Assembly: GCA_002412775.1 (NCBI GenBank)
Contig: DHVT01000009.1
Span: forward strand, 37,107 to 52,729
DNA: 15,623 nt
From: Firmicutes bacterium UBA5201
Lineage (GTDB): Bacteria > Bacillota > Clostridia > Peptostreptococcales > Acidaminobacteraceae
Reading direction: 5' to 3'
Below, piece by piece: positions 1 through 7,255 of this stretch; positions within the stretch are counted from its first letter, which is position 1; every line of letters begins with the position of its first letter. Both the position numbers and the translations under genes were made by a program. The notes below the pieces were generated by a model that ran no database searches, had not been told where the DNA came from, and was given only the letters and a program-made list of their open reading frames with translations.

Positions 1-971
1 TCATGATCATCGACAAAATCAAAGCGGATGTTCCAATTGAAGTTTCAACATATGCGTTTTCAGAGGGTACACTGGAAGGCGAGCAAGGCATCAAATTTGC
101 GGCAAACCTCCAGTACGTCGGAGAATTCGTGGCGCTTCAGGATCTCCTTAAGAACGTCAGAACCAATGACAAGAAAATCATCATCCGTGAAATATCGGCC
201 AAAAATGATCTGACCGAGAACCTTTCGGGCAATATCAATCTGGAGTTCAATGGAATCCCACAAGTGGAGACCTATGCGAAACCGTATCCTAAACTCGTGA
301 CCGCAGCATTTATCGGCAAGGACTCAACAACTAGTCCATTCAAGCAATTCGAAGGATTCAATCTTGCTGAGGCGGTGGAAGAGGAACAACAAGGGATTAT
401 CAATTATCCGATAAATCCTGAGAATCCTGGATACCCTGGATACCCATACTACCCTGACCAGGAAGCACCACCTATCGATTATGAAGCCTATAGACCAAAG
501 ACGCAAATCTACGGATTTGAAGACGGTTCAAACTTCTTTGTCGGCAACAGCCCTGACATCGTGGGATACGTCTCAAGAAGCAGAGCCAAAGTCGCAGGCG
601 GTTACTCCACTGAGATGGTATTTGACTTTGTTACAGGAAGAATGCACAGTGAAGCCAATCTGGTCTTCGATACGAATCCTGTGATGATCAACAAACAAGC
701 GGAATACCTCGGATTATGGGTATTTGCATATGAAGCATCCGATCATGCCATCGGTGTTGTGATCATAGATTCAAAAGGCAAGGAATACCGCGTGGAACTC
801 ACGCCTGAAGTAGGCTGGACGCGTTGGAAAGAAGTAGAGGCTCTGTTGCCGGTGGAAATCACTTATCCGGCGATGGTTCAAAGGATCTATGTGGAAGGCA
901 TAGGATACGATCAGAAATTGACTGGAAAGTATCTGTTTGACCAACTCCAAGTAGCGTATCCGGTTTACTAA
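1..971 (+). CDS. PilO-like pilus assembly protein with C-terminal jelly-roll-like domain (5' partial)
   Basis: The gene is open to the left edge, so the ATG at 3 is probably internal and the true start lies outside. Numbering from that Met, residues 5-90 resemble the periplasmic ferredoxin-like domain of PilO: a VPIEVSTYAF strand, then YVGEFVALQDLLKNV and KKIIIREI, the usual 'G-x-Y/F, Leu-rich helix, R-x-I-x-I' layout, closing with GNINLEFNGIP. PilO is an inner-membrane alignment component of type IV pilus machines; its membrane helix and coiled coil would be upstream. A Pro/Tyr/Gly linker (about 134-166, PGYPGYPYYP) follows. Residues 168-322 look like a beta-sandwich resembling C-terminal domains of some Firmicute phosphodiester glycosidase (NAGPA-type) surface proteins (YLGLWVFAYE, GWTRWKEVEALLP, YLFDQLQVAYP). 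Only 14 bases separate it from the next gene, so they are likely co-transcribed. The PilO call rests on pattern and on the prepilin peptidase nearby; a carbohydrate-active surface protein is the alternative. Confidence 0.55.
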   Translation, partial: MIIDKIKADVPIEVSTYAFSEGTLEGEQGIKFAANLQYVGEFVALQDLLKNVRTNDKKIIIREISAKNDLTENLSGNINLEFNGIPQVETYAKPYPKLVTAAFIGKDSTTSPFKQFEGFNLAEAVEEEQQGIINYPINPENPGYPGYPYYPDQEAPPIDYEAYRPKTQIYGFEDGSNFFVGNSPDIVGYVSRSRAKVAGGYSTEMVFDFVTGRMHSEANLVFDTNPVMINKQAEYLGLWVFAYEASDHAIGVVIIDSKGKEYRVELTPEVGWTRWKEVEALLPVEITYPAMVQRIYVEGIGYDQKLTGKYLFDQLQVAYPVY

Positions 972-985
972 AAGGGGGGAGCAAA

Positions 986-2521
986 ATGAAAAAGAATATC
1001 AAATGGTTATCCATTATGCTAATCGTATTAATGACAGTTTCATCGGTTCCGATGAGTTTCGCAGCGACGCCCTCTGAGATATCCACGCAGGAGGGTAAAG
1101 CTCAAGGGGAACTGTTTGGAGGCACTGAAGGCGCTGATGCCGGAAGATCCGATTACAGACTGGGCCGTGTGAGCAATTATCTGCTGAATATGCCGAGCAA
1201 TGCGCAGATCACGACCAAATATAGACTCAATTTTGATGATGCGTTTTATAGAAATGCATTTCTCGCAGCTTTCAAGACTGGCTATGAGACATCCTACAAA
1301 TCGGCTTACAGAGAATCCAACGTCATGACCATCACCGCACCTTATGCCGAAGCGACAACGCACGGCAACACGCTCGGTGACGGACAAGGTCAAATCGCCG
1401 CAATGATCGATTTGAACCGTGGCTTCAACAACAACTGGGAGAGAGCCTACAGATCTTTCATCATGGGTGGTACTCTCGAAAGCCGTTACTATTTGAACAA
1501 GGAAAATGCAAGTTATATCAGCCAATTCAAGACAGGGTTCATGGACAGTTTCATGATGGGATACATTACGGCATTCCAAAACACCAACGTCATGATGGCG
1601 CTTGCGAATTCCAACAACAAACTCATCGACATGTACGAAACCACCATCGAATTCTCGGACGAGGCATTCAGCCTGATCGGCGGAGCGCTCACTTCGGAAA
1701 TGTCGACTCCGATTTCACTTTTCTTCCCTGACGCGACACTTTATCAACCGACCTATTTCAGTGTCTATAAAGTGCAAAACAGCTTCAACCAGAACAATGC
1801 GAAATACGTGCCTGTAAGTTCCAAGTTCACAGTGGGCATCTCCAATGCAACAGGAAGTGTCACACTTAGAAATCCGATCACACTCAGTTTCGTATACTTC
1901 GGTTCCGAGCGTGCGGGCATCTACCAGTGGAAGAACAACCAATGGGTTTACCAGTACACTGTTTTGGAAGAAGGCAAAATATCCACTGTGATCCCTGCTG
2001 GTGCCTACAGCGGTGGTGAATATGCGATCTTCATCGATGATGCATTCAAGAACATCTCGGATATCGGCTTCAACTGGGCGCAAAAGGAAATCTATACCTT
2101 GATGAGACGCGGCGTCGTAGCGGATACGATCAAGTTCTATCCGGAAAATTCAATCACAAAAGCTGAACTCGCCCAAATGATTTACCTGTCCATGCGTGCG
2201 AAGAATCCTTCTTCAGGACCTGGTAATTATGTGTATGCGGATGCCGCTGAATATGGTGGCTTCAAGCCGGCCATTGAGTACGTGGTTGGAAAAGGTTACA
2301 TGACTCTGGATGCGGCGGGCATGTTCTCACCGAATTCAAAGGTGACCTATACAACTGTTGAAGGCATGGTCAGCAAAATGTTCCTGAGAGACTTCAGATG
2401 GAGCGAGATTGCTACGAAGATGGTATATGAAAAATATACACGATCTCCAGGCACAACGAACAAGGCGGCTTTCCTCACAAGAGCAGAAGCGGCTTACATG
2501 ATTCATGAGTTGATCAAATAA
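986..2521 (+). CDS. Secreted SLH-domain-like surface protein with aromatic four-residue repeats
   Basis: The 511-residue product has a classic signal peptide (MKKNIKW then a hydrophobic stretch, predicted cut after SFA at residue 26). Residues 83-108 and 177-197 are helical-looking segments with an aromatic residue every fourth position (for example FKTGFMDSFMMGYITAF), each followed by a shared NVM. Residues about 280-350 form a beta-rich domain (GIYQWKNNQWVYQ ... GEYAIFID) common just before SLH repeats. Residues 354-403 match an SLH repeat well (NISDIGFNWAQKEIYTLMRRGVV ... ITKAELAQMIY is the pattern, given here in parts); 414-466 and 470-510 are weaker second and third copies. SLH repeats usually bind pyruvylated secondary cell-wall polymers, so a wall-attached surface role is inferred. 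The ATG follows a GGGGAG site at 976-981. It lies 14 bases after the PilO-like gene and is closed by a terminator, so it may serve the pilus as an accessory or anchor. Confidence 0.75.
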   Translation: MKKNIKWLSIMLIVLMTVSSVPMSFAATPSEISTQEGKAQGELFGGTEGADAGRSDYRLGRVSNYLLNMPSNAQITTKYRLNFDDAFYRNAFLAAFKTGYETSYKSAYRESNVMTITAPYAEATTHGNTLGDGQGQIAAMIDLNRGFNNNWERAYRSFIMGGTLESRYYLNKENASYISQFKTGFMDSFMMGYITAFQNTNVMMALANSNNKLIDMYETTIEFSDEAFSLIGGALTSEMSTPISLFFPDATLYQPTYFSVYKVQNSFNQNNAKYVPVSSKFTVGISNATGSVTLRNPITLSFVYFGSERAGIYQWKNNQWVYQYTVLEEGKISTVIPAGAYSGGEYAIFIDDAFKNISDIGFNWAQKEIYTLMRRGVVADTIKFYPENSITKAELAQMIYLSMRAKNPSSGPGNYVYADAAEYGGFKPAIEYVVGKGYMTLDAAGMFSPNSKVTYTTVEGMVSKMFLRDFRWSEIATKMVYEKYTRSPGTTNKAAFLTRAEAAYMIHELIK

Positions 2522-2527
2522 TAAACG

Positions 2528-2563
2528 AGAAAGGGCCATTTCGAACATTTGGCCCTTTCTTTT
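2528..2563 (+). terminator. Intrinsic terminator after the SLH-like gene
   Basis: An 11-bp perfect stem (2528-2538 AGAAAGGGCCA with 2550-2560 TGGCCCTTTCT) encloses an 11-base loop, followed by a short T-rich run to 2563. It starts 6 bases after the SLH-like stop codon. The downstream prepilin peptidase ribosome-binding site begins only 3 bases past the T run, and no promoter is visible between them, so downstream expression probably depends on read-through. Confidence 0.85.
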
Positions 2564-2575
2564 ATAGGTGGAATT

Positions 2576-3214
2576 ATGGTTATTGCAGTACTACTAATGG
2601 GTCTTGTGACCGGCATTTTGGTACACAAATTGATAGAAGCGTTCTCAGAGGATCAAAAGATTTCGATATGGCCTGTGCTCTTTGTCACGGCTGCCCTCAC
2701 TGTGTTTGCCTACAATATGTATGGACTGGGCGCCGCGGGCATTTTCCACTGGCTCATTTGGTGCGTCCTTTTTGCCGTTGCCGTGATCGATTACTTGACG
2801 CTCACTGTGGTGGATGCCATGGTTTATGGACTCGGTGCGCTCGGTCTCGTCTACCATTTGATTATCGGATCGCCTCTTTTGGACAGTGGCATCGGATTTC
2901 TGGTGGGATTCGGGATGTACCTGGTGATCTACCTCGCCGCAAAAGCGTACTATAAAAAGGAGGCTTTTGGATTCGGTGATGTGATGTTGATGGGCGCCAT
3001 CGGCATTTTCCTGGGATTATCGCGGACTGTGCTTGTGGGTTTCATGGCGTTTTACCTGGCCCTTATAGGTATTTTGATTCAAAAAGTCGCGGGCAGGAAA
3101 CTGCATCTCAAAGAGGAAATCGCATTTGGTCCTTCCATCTGCCTATCTGCATGGATTGTGTCGGTTTATGGCACAAAAATCATCGATTGGTATCTCGAAA
3201 CCTTTCTGTTTTAA
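2576..3214 (+). CDS. pilD: Short type IV prepilin peptidase (A24 family), lacking the cysteine domain
   Basis: A polytopic membrane protein of 212 residues. It carries both catalytic aspartates of A24 aspartyl peptidases: D72 in AVIDYLTLTVVD and D135 in GFGDVMLMGAIGIFLG (the GxGDxxLxxxxG signature). The family cleaves the leader peptide of type IV prepilins at the cytoplasmic membrane face. Bifunctional enzymes of about 250-290 residues also have a CxxC-containing N-terminal domain linked to N-methylation; here the first helix (GLVTGILVHKLI) runs almost straight into the peptidase core, with no paired cysteines. The ATG at 2576 was chosen because AGGTGG at 2566-2571 precedes it; the in-frame TTG at 2549 lies inside the upstream terminator stem and is unlikely. 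It fits with the PilO-like gene upstream. No terminator is visible after it. Confidence 0.85.
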   Translation: MVIAVLLMGLVTGILVHKLIEAFSEDQKISIWPVLFVTAALTVFAYNMYGLGAAGIFHWLIWCVLFAVAVIDYLTLTVVDAMVYGLGALGLVYHLIIGSPLLDSGIGFLVGFGMYLVIYLAAKAYYKKEAFGFGDVMLMGAIGIFLGLSRTVLVGFMAFYLALIGILIQKVAGRKLHLKEEIAFGPSICLSAWIVSVYGTKIIDWYLETFLF

Positions 3215-3228
3215 AAGACAGACAGATT

Positions 3229-3237
3229 TGGTATAAT
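3229..3237 (+). promoter_or_regulatory. Extended -10 promoter for the first HD-GYP gene
   Basis: TGGTATAAT is a perfect -10 hexamer (3232-3237) with the TGn extension. The -35 position is poor (TTTTAA at 3209-3214, 17-bp spacer). It lies 30 bases before the TTG start of the HD-GYP gene. A near-identical TGGTATAATT occurs before the second HD-GYP gene at 9231. Confidence 0.6.
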
Positions 3238-3267
3238 TGGATATGAAATACATCCGGGAGGCGCAAT

Positions 3268-4332
3268 TTGAGACTGAAAAGCATAGAACATTTAAAAGCG
3301 GGAGATCTACTGGCAAAGCCGGTTTACGATGACAAATGTCAATTGTTGTTGTCGAAAGATGCCGTTTTGACTGAATCCTATATAAGAAGACTGGAACAAT
3401 CGAATATCCAGTGTGTTTACGTGGAAGATGAACTTTCCCATGGCATTGAATTTGAATCAGTGGTTTCAGATGAACTGAAAATACGCTCTGTGAATACTGT
3501 GAAGCAGGTGTTCAAATCTTTGTCCGAACGCAAAAGCAGCATGTATACAGTAAAGGACTATGAGGCCATCAAAGGCGTTGTGGATGCCCTCATGGATGAG
3601 ATTTTCAGCCACAGGAACACGCTGTATTGCATGACCGAACTCATGGGAACGGATATGTACACCTACCACCACAGCGCTGAAGTGGCCATTTTGTCCATGC
3701 TCGTCGCTAAAAGCATGGGGCTCAACAACGCCTTTGTCCACAAAATCGGCGTCGGCGCGTTGCTTCACGACATCGGTAAGATGAAGATCCCAGGTGAAAT
3801 CCTCAACAAAACGGGCGAGCTCACAGAACAGGAGTCCGAACTTCTGAAGACGCACCCGCAACTCGGCTACAACATGCTCAAGGAATCGGCCAACATTTCT
3901 CCGATCTCAAGGCAAATCGTCCTGTTGCACCATGAAAAACTCAACGGAGTGGGCTATCCCCTCGGACTTAAAAACCAGGACATACCGGTGCATGTGCGCG
4001 TGGTCACCATGTGTGACATCTTCAATGCGGTCACATCCAACCGTTCGTACAAAAATAGAATGAACGCCGATATGGCACTTGAGATCCTTCGCGTGGAAAC
4101 GGTCTACGAACTCGATCGCGAAATATACCATCACTTGCTGAAAGTGGCGAACATCTACCCGGCAGGCACTCTTGTGGAGCTCTCGGACGGCAGGCTTGCC
4201 ATCGTCGTCAAGGAAAACCACGAAGCACAGACCAGGCCGATTTTACAGATCATCAAGAACAATCAACGTGACGAGTCCATTAATCTCATGGATCATTTGA
4301 CTCTGTTCATTACAAGAACGATAGATTTTTAG
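3268..4332 (+). CDS. HD-GYP cyclic-di-GMP phosphodiesterase (first copy)
   Basis: A 354-residue cytoplasmic protein. Residues 1-55 form a small N-terminal module (LKAGDLLAKPVYDD) typical of Firmicute HD-GYP proteins, then a linker to about 120. The HD-GYP domain spans about 125-290: H135, H167-D168 in HDIGKMKIP, H196 in KTHPQLGY, H221-H222 in HHEKLNGVGYP, and D250 in MCDIFNAV. All recognisable metal ligands are present, so c-di-GMP hydrolysis is likely. Two usually acidic positions are Asn instead (N226 in the LNG of the GYP loop, N253 after the metal-binding Asp). Residues 295-330 are a small beta module (GTLVELSDGRLAIVV) shared with the second copy. The start is TTG at 3268, supported by GGGAGG at 3256-3261. 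The PAS gene follows after 9 bases, so the two are probably co-transcribed and the PAS protein may set or sense its activity. Confidence 0.88.
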   Translation: MRLKSIEHLKAGDLLAKPVYDDKCQLLLSKDAVLTESYIRRLEQSNIQCVYVEDELSHGIEFESVVSDELKIRSVNTVKQVFKSLSERKSSMYTVKDYEAIKGVVDALMDEIFSHRNTLYCMTELMGTDMYTYHHSAEVAILSMLVAKSMGLNNAFVHKIGVGALLHDIGKMKIPGEILNKTGELTEQESELLKTHPQLGYNMLKESANISPISRQIVLLHHEKLNGVGYPLGLKNQDIPVHVRVVTMCDIFNAVTSNRSYKNRMNADMALEILRVETVYELDREIYHHLLKVANIYPAGTLVELSDGRLAIVVKENHEAQTRPILQIIKNNQRDESINLMDHLTLFITRTIDF

Positions 4333-4341
4333 GGAGACGCT

Positions 4342-7125
4342 ATGACTCAAGTCGTTTTTTTCGCAAAACTATTCGTAATACTGTTCCTGATAGCGAAGCT
4401 GATCATGAAAACCATAAACAATCGCAGCGAGAAGAACACCGTTCTTTTTGTGCTGCTTTTTTTTATACTCCTGACCCACCTCAAAAATATCATGGATATG
4501 GATCTGCCGAATGAGTTCCTGCCTCAATTGACAAGCCTTGCGCTGTTGCTCTACTTGGTGTACCTGATTTATCAGGCGAAAGGCTCTTTTTCACCGATCA
4601 TATCCAATTTTATCGATTTCAAGAACATCTTCAGCTCTGAGATCATTGAGAATTTCAGTGAGGCGGTGGTCCTCATCAACAATAAGTCGCTGGAAGTCAT
4701 CGCGTCCAACAGCAATTACAAAAAGCTGTCTGCAGAGAACCCCATGTATTTGGGAGTTGACGCTTTGGTCACGGAAGTGCTCAAAGGGGACTCGATAATG
4801 GAGTTCAAGGATTTCCAGAACATGAACCATGTATTTGAAATCCGCCTAAGCAATTTCGGCAAAAAATACGCACTCATATACATCCAAAACATCACCATCC
4901 GTTCCGAACTCGAAGAACACCTCAAAGAGGAACAGGCTTATTTCACACAATTGTGGGACACCGCTCCCAACCTCGTCATGATCCGAAAAATATCGGGCGA
5001 AGTGGTCTATGTCAACCCTTCCATGGCGACATTTCTAAGAAGACCCGTCCAGAACCTGGTGAACAAGCCATACCTGAGCATCTACAATTTCAAAGTCGAG
5101 GCGGCCAAGCACGAATCGATTCACGAGAAACTGATCGCAAGTCCTGATTCCAGCCAGACGCATTTCATGAAACTCACTCACATCATGGGCAACACCAGCT
5201 ACTTCGATGCGACGGAGACCATGATCCTCTATGAAAACGAAAAGCACATCATCACCAATGCGGTCGACCGCAGCGTGGAAGTCCACTCCGATCTGCTCAT
5301 GAAAAGTTACGATAGAATCCACAAGGCCATCACGGAATCGGGATCTTTGCCGTATCTGGTGATCAATTTCATGACGAACGACATCATGTTCAAAGAAAGA
5401 CTGTCCCCTTACATCAATCTACCGATCACGTCCTACAACATGTTTTACCAGGGACTCGACATCGGCAGCAGGGAACGTCTGAATGAAATGCTCGAAAAGG
5501 GCGAAGTGACGGATTCGAAACCGATTGTCTACAAGGGCAAGCACTTCTTCATGGTGGAGGAGGTGTTCCACGAGAGCCACGGTCACATCACCGGCGTACT
5601 GATCAAATACGTGACGGCGTCCGAGAGCAGATACAGCATGTCCACCATCGGTGGTATGGTGCTCAGTCACATTAAAGAAGGACTCCTGATCATCGATTTC
5701 GATGGCAAGATTGAATTCGCCAATGAGATGATCCTCAGAATTCTGGATTACACGATGGACGAACTGGTCGGTCTCAACATTCTGACCGTCAGTAAGGGGC
5801 TTTCGCTGGAGATGGTGCATCGCAACTGGATGCTGTGCAAACAACACGATTCTCTGCATTTTGAAAGGGTGTACCTCACGAAGGAAGGCCAGGAAGTGCC
5901 TGTGGAAGTCGTGGCGATGCTGCTCAAACACGAGGACACCGAGAAACTGGTGTTGCTGGTCCGCGACCTTATGGAGAAGTTCATCTACAAAAAGAGAATG
6001 ATCGATTCACAAACAAGATATTCACAAATCCTGGAATCGCTCCAGGACGGTGTGTTCGAAATCAAGCTGCCTGACAAGACAGTCACCTATTATCACGAGT
6101 TCGACACCGAAAAGGGACTCGTGGGCCTTGAGCTCAATTTCCTCCAGTGGCTCAACAACATCCACGACCACGACCGTTCCGTCGTCTACGAGGCGATCGA
6201 CATAATCACGTCGGAGAAAAAGGAAAACGAGCAATTCGAATACCGCTACTTCCAAAAGGGCATCTGGAAATGGGTCCGTTCGACGGGCAAATACGTCGAT
6301 ACCGTGGAAGGCGCCTCAATAGTCGTGACGAATCAGGACATTAGTGAGATCAAGGCGATTTCGGTGAAACTGGACGAGTCCAAACACATCTTGACGGAAT
6401 CCGAGCGGATTTCCCAAATGGCGCACTGGAAATACGAAGTGGGCAAGAACATGTTCCATGTGTCGGACACCTTCAGAATGATCGTCTCAATGAACGAGAC
6501 CTCACGTGACATCCACTATGAACAGCTCCACTTTTATGTCCACGCCTCCGACCAGGAATACTTTGAAAAGAAATTCTACAGTTTCATCTGGGAGAACGAG
6601 CCGCTCAACATCATCATCCGGACCATGCAAAAGGGCGAGATCCACTTCATCCAGTTTGTCGGCGAACTCTACAAGGACGACGACAAGGTACCGATCTATG
6701 CGATTGGAACAATCCTCGACATCACCGACAAGGTTCGGGCGCAGCAGAAACTGGAAGAATCCAAGGCCCTGCTCGAAAACGTCGTCGAGCAGACCCCTAT
6801 GGGCATCCTCGTCATCAAGCGCAATGGCTACGTCGAAAAAATCAACCGCGAGGCCATGCACCTCCTCGAACTCGACGAAGACTACCCTCGTGACTTCGAT
6901 ACCATGAAGGCGCACATCTACGACCGCTACAACATCATTGACGGCCTGGAAATCACAGACCTCATTAAAAATGCCTTTGATACGGGACGCTACACGGTCC
7001 TGAGGTATAAGAACTTCGAAGTGTCCAGGGAGCTCAGGCTCTATGTGACGCAGATGCATGATGAGGAGAATAGGTTTTTTGGGAATATAATTAATATCGT
7101 TGAAGTTCCAATTGGGGACAGGTGA
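4342..7125 (+). CDS. Membrane-anchored multi-PAS sensor protein without output domain
   Basis: A 927-residue protein with three N-terminal membrane helices (about 4-22, 33-50, 62-78) followed by serial PAS-like domains. Approximate units are 100-185, 197-313, 322-425 (degenerate), 435-545 (KEGLLIIDFDGKIEFANE is the clearest), 558-670 (with a PAC-like VTNQDISEIK), 680-797 (ending IGTILDITDKVRA) and 808-920 (TPMGILVIKRNGYVEKINRE). Short coiled-coil linkers such as AQQKLEESKALLENV join them. PAS domains bind ligands or cofactors and mediate protein contacts. No histidine kinase, GGDEF, EAL, HD-GYP or methyl-accepting domain is visible; the protein ends about seven residues after the last PAS strand (INIVEVPIGDR). 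Its final codons and TGA lie in a CAATTGGGGACAGGT element also found at 8601-8615 on the other strand, so loss of an output domain by insertion is possible. The start ATG has GGGAG at 4332-4336, overlapping the stop of the HD-GYP gene. A partner-binding sensor for that enzyme is the alternative. Confidence 0.85.
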   Translation: MTQVVFFAKLFVILFLIAKLIMKTINNRSEKNTVLFVLLFFILLTHLKNIMDMDLPNEFLPQLTSLALLLYLVYLIYQAKGSFSPIISNFIDFKNIFSSEIIENFSEAVVLINNKSLEVIASNSNYKKLSAENPMYLGVDALVTEVLKGDSIMEFKDFQNMNHVFEIRLSNFGKKYALIYIQNITIRSELEEHLKEEQAYFTQLWDTAPNLVMIRKISGEVVYVNPSMATFLRRPVQNLVNKPYLSIYNFKVEAAKHESIHEKLIASPDSSQTHFMKLTHIMGNTSYFDATETMILYENEKHIITNAVDRSVEVHSDLLMKSYDRIHKAITESGSLPYLVINFMTNDIMFKERLSPYINLPITSYNMFYQGLDIGSRERLNEMLEKGEVTDSKPIVYKGKHFFMVEEVFHESHGHITGVLIKYVTASESRYSMSTIGGMVLSHIKEGLLIIDFDGKIEFANEMILRILDYTMDELVGLNILTVSKGLSLEMVHRNWMLCKQHDSLHFERVYLTKEGQEVPVEVVAMLLKHEDTEKLVLLVRDLMEKFIYKKRMIDSQTRYSQILESLQDGVFEIKLPDKTVTYYHEFDTEKGLVGLELNFLQWLNNIHDHDRSVVYEAIDIITSEKKENEQFEYRYFQKGIWKWVRSTGKYVDTVEGASIVVTNQDISEIKAISVKLDESKHILTESERISQMAHWKYEVGKNMFHVSDTFRMIVSMNETSRDIHYEQLHFYVHASDQEYFEKKFYSFIWENEPLNIIIRTMQKGEIHFIQFVGELYKDDDKVPIYAIGTILDITDKVRAQQKLEESKALLENVVEQTPMGILVIKRNGYVEKINREAMHLLELDEDYPRDFDTMKAHIYDRYNIIDGLEITDLIKNAFDTGRYTVLRYKNFEVSRELRLYVTQMHDEENRFFGNIINIVEVPIGDR

Positions 7126-7132
7126 AAATTGG
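7109..7132 (+). repeat. Short dispersed element (CAATTGGGGACAGGT), left copy
   Basis: CAATTGGGGACAGGT followed after three bases by AAATTGGG. The same 15-base core, followed by CCAAATTGG, occurs on the minus strand at 8593-8615. This left copy supplies the last codons and the TGA stop (7123-7125) of the PAS gene. GGGGACAGGT-type sequences resemble palindromic ends seen in REP-like or IS200-related elements; that link is from memory and not shown here. Confidence 0.7.
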
Positions 7133-7141
7133 GACATGAGA

Positions 7142-7216
7142 GGGAAGGGAAGAGCAGGGAGAGCAGGGAAGGCAGGAAGGGCAGGAAAAGATTAAGGTCA
7201 AGGTCAAAGGCAAAGG
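7142..7216 (+). repeat. GA-rich inverted repeat, left arm
   Basis: A purine-rich stretch made of GCAGGGA/GCAGGAA-like units, then AAGGTCAA units and AAAGGC units. The 58 bases 7153-7210 match the reverse complement of 8670-8727 at 53 positions without gaps by my hand alignment. The arm ends directly beside the terminator of the MFS gene. Confidence 0.8.
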
Positions 7217-7217
7217 C

Positions 7218-7250
7218 AAAAAAAACGACCAAGGTCAATGCCTTGGTCGT
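7218..7250 (-). terminator. Intrinsic terminator of the MFS gene
   Basis: Read on the minus strand, ACGACCAAGG (7250-7241) pairs perfectly with CCTTGGTCGT (7234-7225) around a 6-base loop, followed by eight T residues (7225-7218). It sits 5 bases past the MFS stop codon. The loop contains a GGTCAA-like motif shared with the flanking repeat. Confidence 0.92.
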
Positions 7251-7255
7251 GAAGA

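Noticed and set aside
1040..1579. Minus-strand 179-codon open frame
   Set aside because: It is antisense to the SLH-like gene and has no domain or ribosome-binding support.
2549..2575. TTG start for the prepilin peptidase
   Set aside because: It lies within the terminator stem with no ribosome-binding site; ATG at 2576 follows AGGTGG.
6502..7137. Minus-strand 211-codon open frame
   Set aside because: It is antisense to the PAS gene, shows acidic/hydrophobic mirror composition and has no recognisable domain.
7142..7216. CRISPR-like array
   Set aside because: The repeats are short, degenerate purine-rich units without unique spacers of regular length and no cas genes are nearby.
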